From: Bacillota bacterium | GTDB lineage: Bacteria > Bacillota > Clostridia > Saccharofermentanales > UBA5734 | Direction: 5' to 3' | DNA: 7,800 nt | Assembly: GCA_023438965.1 (NCBI GenBank) | Contig: JAEXPB010000181.1 | Coordinates: forward strand, 1 to 7,800 | Part shown: positions 1 to 5,748 of the stretch, in pieces | Layout: each line of letters starts with the position of its first letter | Numbering within the stretch: the first letter of the stretch is position 1 | Made by a program: the position numbers and the translations under genes | Notes under the pieces: model-generated | The model's input: the letters and a program-made list of their open reading frames with translations, nothing else | Database searches by the model: none | Told to the model about the DNA's origin: nothing

Positions 1-108
1 AAAATCTGAAAATGTATAAAAAGAAGAACAACGCCAGATCACCCTGTCAAAGCGCATAACAAAATAGGCCCTCGAAAGAAGGTCGAAAAGAGAAGTCGAA
101 ATAAGCAC

Positions 109-1359
109 TTACTGGGTCAGTTCAGGAACCTTGACAACCAAATAACCCAAACGTTTCGCCAAATGAGCCAATTGCATTTCCGGAGATAGAATGTATGCAG
201 GCTTGCGCAAAGATTCCTCATACATTCCTGGATTGAACAATTCACCGTTCGTCAGCATGACAAAAATCGCCGTCAGCATCATCCGGGCGATGGCAATCAA
301 CGCCTTTTTATGGCCTCTCCGGTGCTTGAGCGCTTCATAACGCTGACGGTAGTGCGGAAAAGACTTGTCGCTGATCGCCGCCAGAGCACATTGAACCAGA
401 ACCGGTTTAATGTAAACACCAGCCCGGCTGATCTTAGTCGATTTTTTCTTACCGGCACTCTGGTCGTTGGACGGTGCCAAACCAGCCCAGGAGGTCAGAT
501 GTTTAACCGACTTGAACTGGGACATATCCGAGCCGATTTCCGACAGGATGACCAAAGCCGAGACATGCGAAACCCCCGGAACCGATTCAAGAATCCGCAA
601 CCGGCTTTCAAAAGGTATGGCCAGAGCGTCCGCCAGCGCTTCAAGATGTTCAATATATTGGCCCAGTTGGTCAACATGCTGCTGACAAGTCTGGATTTTG
701 CTGGCCTGGACAGGCGTGATCGTCCCTTCGATGGCCAAGGCAATCTGCTCTTCGTTTTTCCGCATCGAGCCGTGCAGTAACGGCCGGAAATCGAACTGGG
801 TGTCACCCGGGTTCGCCAACAGATGCGAAATAATCGCCTGAGCACTTTTACCAAAGGTGTCGGAAACGACCGAAGCCAATTGGATATTGGAGACAGTCAG
901 GGAATTCTGCATCCGATTCTTCTCACTAGCCGCAAAGCACACCAGTTTGTAGCGATAGCGCAAAATCTCCCGCAGGTCGCGAATCTGCTTCTCTGGGATG
1001 AAACTGCCAGGAACCAGGTCGTGCTTGAACAGGTCGGCAATCCAGATCGAGTCTTTCTTGTCGGTCTTCTTGCCCCGGATCGCTTTGACATACTTGGGGT
1101 GTGCCAGAGTGATCCGGCAGGAAGGCTCCAGGATATTGTAGACCGGGATCCAGTATTTACCGGTGGACTCCATGCAGACATGCTGGCAATTGTTGTCCGA
1201 AAGCCATTGCGCCAAGCTTTTCAGATCTTTGGTGAAGGTGGAGAAACGTTGGGTTTGGTAGGTTGTGATACTTTTCTTGTCTGTGGCTGCGATGGTTGCC
1301 ACCACAAAGGTTTTGTGGACATCAATGCCGCAGCAGATGGGATAGACGATCTTAAGCAT
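109..1359 (-). CDS. IS110-family transposase (DEDD recombinase)
   Basis: This 416-residue protein would catalyse excision and insertion of its element by recombination guided by a bridge RNA. The N-terminal RuvC-like domain shows the DEDD set: D13 in CCGIDVHKT, E64 in CMESTGKYW, and D100 and D103 in GKKTDKKD. The C-terminal transposase_20 domain (about 255-345) contains the VPGV segment and a WAGLAP...NDQSAGKKK block, in which S301 is the likely nucleophilic serine. Length is normal for the family and no frame break is seen, so the protein looks intact. The start at 1359 is chosen because MLKIVYP is the expected N-terminus and an AAGGAAG Shine-Dalgarno (1365-1371) lies 5 nt before it. The frame stays open upstream as far as 1728, but that part has no family resemblance and crosses the predicted RNA. 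Family identification is firm; activity is inferred. Confidence 0.95.
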   Translation of the reverse strand: MLKIVYPICCGIDVHKTFVVATIAATDKKSITTYQTQRFSTFTKDLKSLAQWLSDNNCQHVCMESTGKYWIPVYNILEPSCRITLAHPKYVKAIRGKKTDKKDSIWIADLFKHDLVPGSFIPEKQIRDLREILRYRYKLVCFAASEKNRMQNSLTVSNIQLASVVSDTFGKSAQAIISHLLANPGDTQFDFRPLLHGSMRKNEEQIALAIEGTITPVQASKIQTCQQHVDQLGQYIEHLEALADALAIPFESRLRILESVPGVSHVSALVILSEIGSDMSQFKSVKHLTSWAGLAPSNDQSAGKKKSTKISRAGVYIKPVLVQCALAAISDKSFPHYRQRYEALKHRRGHKKALIAIARMMLTAIFVMLTNGELFNPGMYEESLRKPAYILSPEMQLAHLAKRLGYLVVKVPELTQ

Positions 1360-1567
1360 AAACACTTCCTTCCGGGAATTATCGTGGTCACACAGGCAGT
1401 GACTGCCCCACCCGGAATAAACAGGGAGTTGTTTATACAAAGATAAATCTACGTGGTCGATGCCACACTTATTTGTACTTGAGAGGTTGGGCGGCACATA
1501 TAAATATGCGGTCTTCCCAAGGGAGACGCACTCACCTCCCCGTGCTCTGTAGTGTGCCTGTGGGACC
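1360..1567 (-). ncRNA. candidate IS110 bridge RNA / structured 5' leader
   Basis: About 208 nt lie between a candidate promoter and the transposase start, a size and place that fit IS110 bridge RNAs, which pair with target and donor DNA through two internal loops. Short stems visible in order on the transcribed strand are: GTCT-CCC/GGG-AGAC with one bulge (1511-1527), GTGG/CCAC around a CATCGA loop (near 1453-1466), TAAACA/TGTTTA with a 6-nt loop (1418-1435), and a layered stem near the transposase start. That last stem has outer arms TCCGGG (1371-1376) and CCCGGA (1411-1416) and an inner GGCAG/CTGCC hairpin (1395-1407). The exact RNA ends and the guide loops were not determined. The RNA is inferred from position and structure only. 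Confidence 0.6.
1365..1416 (-). promoter_or_regulatory. stem-loop abutting the transposase ribosome binding site
   Basis: The Shine-Dalgarno AAGGAAG (1365-1371) touches the 3' arm of a three-tier stem. The outer pair is TCCGGG/CCCGGA (1371-1376 with 1411-1416), the middle pair TGG/CCA (1385-1387 with 1408-1410), and the inner hairpin GGCAG/CTGCC with a 3-nt loop (1395-1407). Folding could limit ribosome access and keep transposase levels low, as is common for insertion sequences. It may equally be the last stem of the bridge RNA. The pairing is visible; the regulatory role is inferred. Confidence 0.4.
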
Positions 1568-1573
1568 ACTCCA

Positions 1574-1602
1574 ATGATAACACGCTTGGCACAACATTTT
1601 AA
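1574..1602 (-). promoter_or_regulatory. candidate promoter of the bridge RNA and transposase
   Basis: Read on the minus strand, TTAAAA (1597-1602) and TATCAT (1574-1579) are separated by exactly 17 nt. The -10 matches consensus at five of six positions and the -35 at four. Transcription would start near 1567, giving a leader of about 208 nt before the transposase. Because the end of the element is not known, the -35 may lie at or outside its boundary. Confidence 0.4.
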
Positions 1603-1645
1603 TGCCTTTTTGTGCCTGAGCGAAGCGAAAGGAATGTTTATAAAT

Positions 1646-1981
1646 ATGATAAAAACAACCGCGATGCTAATAGATGAGCTGCGCGAATATGTTAATCCAT
1701 CAGCCAAAATACGACAAATGGTCCGCAAAGGAGACCTGATTCCGATTGTCCGGGGGCTCTATGAAACAGATAAAAGCATTCCCGGATACTATCTGGCACC
1801 GATCATTTACGGACCTTCATATCTGTCTTTTGAATTTGCCTTAGCATACTACAATCTTATTCCAGAGGCAGTTTATAACTTTACATCAGCCTCTTTTGAA
1901 AAGAAGAAGGCGAAGCAATACGAAACGCCATATGGCACATTTACCTATCGTGATGTACCGAGTGAAACTTATCCAGTCGGC
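1646..1981 (+). pseudogene. AbiEi-type antitoxin, 3' end deleted
   Basis: About 112 residues resemble the N-terminal part of AbiEi-type antitoxins, which are transcriptional repressors and antitoxins of type IV AbiE toxin-antitoxin systems. Recognisable parts are an N-terminal winged-helix-like segment (IRQMVRKGDLIPIVRGLYET) and the family block APIIYGPSYLSFEFALAYYN, followed by PYGTFTYRDVPSETYPVG. As I recall the family, full proteins are near 200 residues and continue with an IA(S/T)PEKALCD segment. Here the frame instead runs into toxin-coding DNA and stops at 2030-2032. The C-terminal portion, roughly 85-90 residues, is therefore gone. The start at 1646 gives MIKTTAM and has AAAGGA 12 nt upstream; an in-frame ATG at 1634 sits too close to that site. 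The gene begins right beside the IS110 element, which probably separated it from its original promoter. Confidence 0.85.
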
Positions 1982-2504
1982 TTTTCTGAAGGGCAATACC
2001 AAAGAGCATTTGCTATTATTTTACCCGGATGAGAATCTCGTTCGTTCGCTTGGTTCGAACGAACTAATCAAAGTCAAGTTTGAAGTAGATACGAATCCAC
2101 CGGATCACGCTGCTTTTGAAATGAAGTACAGGCTGCTTCCGATACCGTATGAAATCACCTTGTACGATCGGCCTTCACTTTTTGCTGGAAAAATACATGC
2201 CGTTATATGCCGAGCCTGGAAAAATCGGATCAAGGGCAGGAATCTTTACGATTATGTGTTTTATCTCTCCCGCGGAACAGCGGTGAATCTGAAGCATCTT
2301 GCCGCCCGGCTGGCGCAATCCGGCTATATATCCGCAGAATGAAAAATATCGCTTGTGGACGTTAAAAGAATGCTTCGCCAGCGGTTCGAGAATATTGATT
2401 ACGCGCAAGCTAAACAAGACGTCCTGCCATTTATCAGAAATCCGGGAGCACTTGATGTCTGGAAGGCAGACTTTTTCCGTAAAATAACCGAAGAACTCAA
2501 GTAA
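1970..2504 (+). pseudogene. AbiEii-type nucleotidyltransferase toxin, 5' end lost, internal stop
   Basis: The reading frame starting at IQSAFLKGNTKEH (about 1971) matches the C-terminal part of AbiEii/AbiGii toxins, which are nucleotidyltransferase-fold proteins that inhibit growth. Family blocks visible are KVKFEVDTNPPDHAAFE, LYDRPSLFAGKIHAVICR, WKNRIKGRNLYDYVFYLSRG and VNLKHLAARL. An in-frame TGA at 2340-2342 interrupts it. Beyond the stop the same frame continues with a typical toxin C-terminus (KISLVDVKRMLRQRF, DYAQAKQDVLPFIRNP) to TAA at 2502-2504. The N-terminal portion, with the nucleotide-binding GS...D motif and roughly 120-130 residues, is missing, so no active toxin can be made. 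It has no start codon of its own and lies in the +1 frame relative to the antitoxin remnant. It faces the convergent gene that ends at 2517. Confidence 0.85.
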
Positions 2505-2516
2505 GCGGCATAACCG

Positions 2517-3350
2517 TCAACGCCCGATATTACTCAGAATTTCCTGATACCGGCGGGTTGCCAACGCACTGGGCTCGCCTTTTTTACAGAAAGACAATCC
2601 GGCCAGCTTGCGGTTGACCCGCTCCACCACGAAACGGCCATTCACCAGCTTCGATTCCAGCACGCTGAGCGCCTCCTGAAAGCGGGGGTCCTGCTGGGCC
2701 CGCCGGTAAAACGACAGGACATAAGTATAGACAAAAAGGTTGTAGTTGCCGAAGGGGTACTCCGGCTGCATGAACAAGGTGCCGATGCCGTAATGGCAGG
2801 GACCGAGCGGCAAACGGGTCGTCCAATGGTCCAGCAGGAAATCCACAGCCTTGTCCAGCGCCGGCTCGCGATTCCGGTATGCCGTAAACCGAAAAGCATT
2901 CAGCGCCGTCAGGGTCGGCCCGGGGTTGGAAAATTCCGTCTCCGGACCGCGGCCGAAGCTGAATTTCTTGCAACGCCAACCGCCGTCGACATGCTGGGTA
3001 TCCAGAAGATGCCGGAAGGTCCGGCGCAGCCGGTCGTCGCCGGCGTAGCCCAGCTGGCAAAGGACGTTGGCCGCGTTGATCGTCAGGCAGGGGTAGATTG
3101 CGCCGTCCGGGTATAGTTTAAACCGGCCGTCTTCCCGCCAAGTGCTGAAAATCAAGCCGGCGACATCCTGCAGCAGTGGTTCGGCAGGTTCCAGGCCCAG
3201 TTCCAGCAGCAACAGCGTGCATTCCAAGGCGGAAAAGGGGCTGCCCTTGATCAGCCGCTTGTCAGGCGTGGTCCAGAAATCCCAGCCCAGGTCATGGCGG
3301 TGGGCTAAAATCGCCTCAACATCGGATACGTATGCTAAATCAACAGCCAT
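2517..3350 (-). CDS. Prenyltransferase/squalene-cyclase-like alpha/alpha-toroid protein
   Basis: A 277-residue soluble protein with the look of an alpha/alpha-barrel built from helical pairs, as in prenyltransferase and squalene cyclase repeats. The clearest repeat-like piece is LLDTQHVDGGWRCKKFSFGRG (about 115-135), with the DGGW turn typical of such repeats. Others are WREDGRFKLYPDGAIYPC (about 71-88) and the NGRF piece near 237-240. It lacks the DxDD or DCTAE catalytic motif of known triterpene cyclases and is less than half their length, so a cyclase activity should not be assumed; a carbohydrate- or lipid-binding role is equally possible. No signal peptide is seen. The start at 3350 is chosen for GGGGGTGAG about 5 nt upstream and a promoter just before it. 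Longer starts would run through the terminator at 3421-3456. It is probably a single-gene transcript. Confidence 0.7.
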   Translation of the reverse strand: MAVDLAYVSDVEAILAHRHDLGWDFWTTPDKRLIKGSPFSALECTLLLLELGLEPAEPLLQDVAGLIFSTWREDGRFKLYPDGAIYPCLTINAANVLCQLGYAGDDRLRRTFRHLLDTQHVDGGWRCKKFSFGRGPETEFSNPGPTLTALNAFRFTAYRNREPALDKAVDFLLDHWTTRLPLGPCHYGIGTLFMQPEYPFGNYNLFVYTYVLSFYRRAQQDPRFQEALSVLESKLVNGRFVVERVNRKLAGLSFCKKGEPSALATRRYQEILSNIGR

Positions 3351-3369
3351 GGCACTCACCCCCCGCCTG

Positions 3370-3378
3370 ATTATAGCA
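3370..3378 (-). promoter_or_regulatory. extended -10 promoter of the toroid-protein gene
   Basis: On the minus strand TGCTATAAT gives a perfect -10 TATAAT (3370-3375) with the extended TGn element. No good -35 is found 16-19 nt upstream, as is allowed for extended -10 promoters. Transcription would start near 3363, leaving a leader of about a dozen nucleotides that holds the GGGGGTGAG ribosome binding site. Its place between the upstream terminator and the chosen start supports an independent transcript. Confidence 0.6.
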
Positions 3379-3420
3379 TGGCGGTTCCGGCGCCAGGCGG
3401 CCATTCGTAACAGCCGTCGC

Positions 3421-3456
3421 AAAAAAGGACACCCCATCGCAAACTGGGGTGTCCTT
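3421..3456 (-). terminator. strong intrinsic terminator after the Fe-S gene
   Basis: A perfect 12-bp stem AAGGACACCCCA/TGGGGTGTCCTT (3425-3436 with 3445-3456) has an 8-nt loop. On the minus strand it is followed by a run of T (3426-3421). It lies about 57 nt after the stop codon of the Fe-S gene and so ends that transcript. On the plus strand the stem has no following T-run, so it should work in one direction only. Confidence 0.9.
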
Positions 3457-3512
3457 GTTGGCTTGCAGAGCCAGGTTCCGCAGCCGGTCGGGCAGCAGAG
3501 CCGCTGACCGGA

Positions 3513-4706
3513 TTATTTATCCACTTCCAGCATGTCCTTTTCCTGCTGGGTGAGTCCTTTTTTCTGCCCAGGCTTCTTGGTGGCCGCTTTTTTCGCCTGA
3601 TCGGCTTCGGCCGGCTTTTCTGGTTGGCCGGGCTTTTTCTTGTTGACCAGCTTCACCCCATAATTCTCTTCGCCGGGGCTCATCGCGACATACTTCTTGT
3701 TTATATTTTCCGGATCGGCGGTGTGGCTCTGGTGATAGTCGGACCAGTCGATGCTCCATTGCGGGCGCCGGCGGAATTTCTCCTTGAACTTGTTCTGCAG
3801 GACGCCGCGGCTTTCGAGGCCGATCATGCAGGCGCGGATGCAGCCGCGGCCGCCGCAGACCGCCTGGCCGGTGCCGAAGATATTGTAGGGCTTTTGGTAG
3901 AACGGCGAAATGCTGCTCGGCCGGTACTGATCGCTGCCGGCCATGTAGTCACCGGTCTCGCCTTCCGGCACCTGCTCGGCGCCGACGAAAGACTTGTTGC
4001 ACTGCCATTCATCGAGCTTGCCCCATTCGACTTCGTAGCCGCCAAGCTTGACCTTGACCGTCTCGGTTTCGCTGATGCAGTGGCCGGGGCATTCCCGGAC
4101 GCAAGCCATGCAGCGGTTGCAGAGCGTGCCCGGTTTCATGACCGGATCGGGTTCCAATTCCAGCTCGGTCAGGACCATCGCGTAGCGGACGCGCGGGCCG
4201 TAGACGGGATTCAAGAAGACCTTGCTGTAGCCGATCTCGCCCAGTCCGGCCAGATAGGCGGCGATACGCACCGAGGCGTAGATGTCCGGCGCCGGCAGCC
4301 CTTCACGGACCGGTCGGCTCCAGGGACCGCCGTTGGCGGATTTGCGCGGTTGGCCGTCGGTGTTGCCGATAGCCGCCCAGTTGAACTGATAGCCGATCGG
4401 CATGGCTTCGTAGCCTTCATCCTCGATGACCCGCGCCAGATAGCGGGAGGTCAGCGGCAGGATATGGTAATTGATGAAACCGTAGCCCATGGCCGAGTAG
4501 TTGGTGAACATCGTGCCTTCTTCCACGCCGCGCAGCGAGCCGCGCATGACGCGGAAACCCATGACGATCAGCGATTTGGCCTCCGGCATGGCATAGCGCA
4601 GATCCATCTGCGGCGGCGCGCCTTCGAAGCGGTCCATCGAGGCGATGCCGACGACGTCGGCGCCGAATTCCAGGGCGTATTTTTTGATCTTTTTGGCGTC
4701 CAGCAT
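3513..4706 (-). CDS. 4Fe-4S cluster-binding oxidoreductase, QueG/reductive-dehalogenase-like
   Basis: A 397-residue cytoplasmic iron-sulphur protein. The N-terminal part (about 1-185) starts KKIKKYALEFGADVVGIA and includes PEAKSLIVMGF and AGLGEIGYSKVFLNP. These blocks are shared with the fold of epoxyqueuosine reductase and reductive dehalogenases. A canonical cluster motif CNRCMACVRECPG follows (C196, C199, C202, C206). A second, unusual set, CGGRGCIRAC (C284, C289, C293), with C210 or C236 as possible fourth ligand, suggests a second cluster. No twin-arginine signal is present, which argues against a classical exported reductive dehalogenase. The tail (about 350-397) is rich in K, P, Q and A and looks disordered. 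The start at 4706 is chosen because family similarity begins there and AGGAGG lies 12 nt upstream; the longer frame to 4952 crosses the promoter region. Substrate unknown. The divergent AraC gene is its likely regulator. Confidence 0.75.
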   Translation of the reverse strand: MLDAKKIKKYALEFGADVVGIASMDRFEGAPPQMDLRYAMPEAKSLIVMGFRVMRGSLRGVEEGTMFTNYSAMGYGFINYHILPLTSRYLARVIEDEGYEAMPIGYQFNWAAIGNTDGQPRKSANGGPWSRPVREGLPAPDIYASVRIAAYLAGLGEIGYSKVFLNPVYGPRVRYAMVLTELELEPDPVMKPGTLCNRCMACVRECPGHCISETETVKVKLGGYEVEWGKLDEWQCNKSFVGAEQVPEGETGDYMAGSDQYRPSSISPFYQKPYNIFGTGQAVCGGRGCIRACMIGLESRGVLQNKFKEKFRRRPQWSIDWSDYHQSHTADPENINKKYVAMSPGEENYGVKLVNKKKPGQPEKPAEADQAKKAATKKPGQKKGLTQQEKDMLEVDK

Positions 4707-4731
4707 GATTAATCTCTTCCTCCTGAGGATG

Positions 4732-4749
4732 GGCCCGGCTCGCCGGGCC
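4732..4749 (-). promoter_or_regulatory. GC-rich hairpin in the leader of the Fe-S gene
   Basis: GGCCCGGC (4732-4739) and GCCGGGCC (4742-4749) form a perfect 8-bp stem with a 2-nt spacer, between the candidate promoter and the AGGAGG site of the Fe-S gene. There is no T-run, so it is not a terminator. It may be a protein-binding palindrome or an mRNA-stabilising leader hairpin. The inverted repeat is visible; its role is not known. Confidence 0.4.
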
Positions 4750-4770
4750 GGCCAGCCGAACCGGCATGGA

Positions 4771-4799
4771 TTGATATACCGGTCGTAATCCGATAAGAT
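4771..4799 (+). promoter_or_regulatory. candidate promoter of the first AraC-type gene
   Basis: TTGATA (4771-4776) and TAAGAT (4794-4799) are separated by 17 nt. Transcription would begin near 4806 and leave a leader of about 108 nt before the start at 4915. The -10 box directly abuts the minus-strand -10 candidate at 4801-4806, so RNA polymerase probably cannot occupy both at once. Confidence 0.45.
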
Positions 4800-4800
4800 A

Positions 4801-4809
4801 ATTCTAGCA
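4801..4809 (-). promoter_or_regulatory. candidate extended -10 promoter of the Fe-S gene
   Basis: On the minus strand TGCTAGAAT gives -10 TAGAAT with a TGn extension, much like the TGCTATAAT before the toroid-protein gene. I see no convincing -35, so an activator such as the divergent AraC-type protein may be needed. The transcript would start near 4794, with a leader of about 90 nt containing the GC-rich hairpin. Confidence 0.4.
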
Positions 4810-4914
4810 TCCGTCAGGATCGGCAGCCATAAACAAAACAACTTATTCCTATCCAAATCGGTCAGCGCCGGGGTAACCGCCGCCGGCCGCGGTGCCTGCG
4901 GGAGGTGAAGAACG

Positions 4915-5724
4915 ATGCGGACCTGCCAATGGAAGGATTTGCTGGATGGCAACTATCAGTTGAAGCATGTCATCTCGCGGCACATCCATCCCCGCTTTAC
5001 ACTCCAGGCCTCCGGCAACCGGCCGCGGTCATTGAACGCCTTCGTCCTTTACCTGAGCGGTTCGGCCGAATTATCCGCCGAAGGCCGTTCGCTGGCAATC
5101 CAGACCGGCAACCTGGTCTATTATCCGGCGTCTTCCTGCTACCGGTCGGTGGTCGATACGGTCAACACCGAATATGACATGGTTGATTTCCGGCTCTATG
5201 ACGAAGCCGGCGAAGAAATAACATTGGCAAGCCAGCCGATCGTGCTGTTCACCGAATGCCCGGCGACCTACCGGCTGAAGCTGGCCGAATTGGTGCGGAT
5301 CAACCAATATGGCGGTCTGGGTTCAGCTTTGAAAAGCTCTGCGCTGCTGTATGATCTGGTTTACAACCTGGCATTGGACAAATTCAAGGAAACGTCGCAG
5401 CTATCGGGGTATCAGCGGATCCTGCCGGCCATCCTGCATCTGGAGAAGCATTATGCCGACGCGGTGACGGTGGCCCAACTGGCCAATATGGTGAACATGA
5501 GCCTGACCGGCTTCCGAAAAGTCTTCAACCGCTACAGCGGGCAGTCGCCGCTCGAGTACCGGAACAGCTTGCGCATCCGGCGGGCCTGCGACCTGTTGCG
5601 TGCCGGCGGCCACAATGTCGCCGAGGTTGCCAAACTCACCGGTTTCGACAATGCCTTTTACTTTAGCCGGGCCTTCAAGCAGGCGACCGGCAAGACACCG
5701 AGCGACATCCTGCGCGAGGAATGA
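4915..5724 (+). CDS. AraC-family transcriptional regulator
   Basis: This 269-residue protein has the usual two-part AraC architecture. The N-terminal part (about 10-105) is cupin-like, with HIHPRF near 24-29 and a GNLVYYPASSCYRS strand near 66-78, where a small inducer would be sensed. The C-terminal DNA-binding domain (about 170-266) has two helix-turn-helix motifs: VTVAQLANMVNMSLTGFRKVF (about 185-205) and VAEVAKLTGFDNAFYFSRAF (about 235-254), ending in the typical KQATGKTPSDIL. The start at 4915 is supported by GGGAGGTGA 5 nt upstream. It is divergent from the 4Fe-4S protein gene with 208 nt between starts, which makes that gene its likely target. Inducer unknown. The first ten residues vary in such proteins and give no further clue. 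Confidence 0.93.
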   Translation: MRTCQWKDLLDGNYQLKHVISRHIHPRFTLQASGNRPRSLNAFVLYLSGSAELSAEGRSLAIQTGNLVYYPASSCYRSVVDTVNTEYDMVDFRLYDEAGEEITLASQPIVLFTECPATYRLKLAELVRINQYGGLGSALKSSALLYDLVYNLALDKFKETSQLSGYQRILPAILHLEKHYADAVTVAQLANMVNMSLTGFRKVFNRYSGQSPLEYRNSLRIRRACDLLRAGGHNVAEVAKLTGFDNAFYFSRAFKQATGKTPSDILREE

Positions 5725-5748
5725 GTGGACTGAAGTATAAATTTCAAG

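Larger units (their letters stand above)
1..1620 (-). mobile_element. IS110-family insertion sequence, ends not resolved
   Basis: The element consists of an intact IS110-type transposase read on the minus strand plus a long non-coding stretch on its 5' side, ending just before the AbiEi remnant at about 1646. The arrangement (long structured region before the transposase, short tail after it) fits the IS110 group rather than the IS1111 group, where the non-coding region lies after the gene. IS110 elements usually lack terminal inverted repeats and make no clear target duplication, so I cannot fix the ends; the coordinates are outer limits. The 3' side (1-108) is AT-rich with no gene. It carries three TCGAAA copies at 72, 83 and 96 that may belong to the element's end. 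The left window edge could also cut the element. Confidence 0.8.

Noticed and set aside
823..1446. 207-codon open frame on the plus strand opposite the transposase
   Set aside because: Antisense shadow of a well-supported transposase gene, with no ribosome binding site and no recognisable motif.
1360..1728. Upstream extension of the transposase reading frame by 123 codons
   Set aside because: The extension has no family resemblance, crosses the predicted bridge RNA and enters the AbiEi remnant. The start at 1359 has a proper ribosome binding site and the expected N-terminus.
1896..2342. Toxin remnant as a functional gene starting at ATG 1896
   Set aside because: The residues from 1896 to about 1970 are the antitoxin read in the wrong frame. 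Toxin similarity begins only at about 1971 and lacks the catalytic half.
3351..3437. Longer N-terminus for the toroid protein
   Set aside because: It would have to be translated through the terminator of the upstream gene and its own TGCTATAAT promoter. The start at 3350 has a good ribosome binding site.
3624..4712. 362-codon open frame on the plus strand opposite the Fe-S gene
   Set aside because: Rich in A, D, H, R and V as expected for the complement of a GC-rich gene. The minus-strand protein has clear cluster motifs, so this frame is a shadow.
4707..4952. Longer N-terminus for the Fe-S protein
   Set aside because: It would overlap the divergent AraC gene start and include the promoter and hairpin region. 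The similarity to the family begins at MLDAKKIKKYA.
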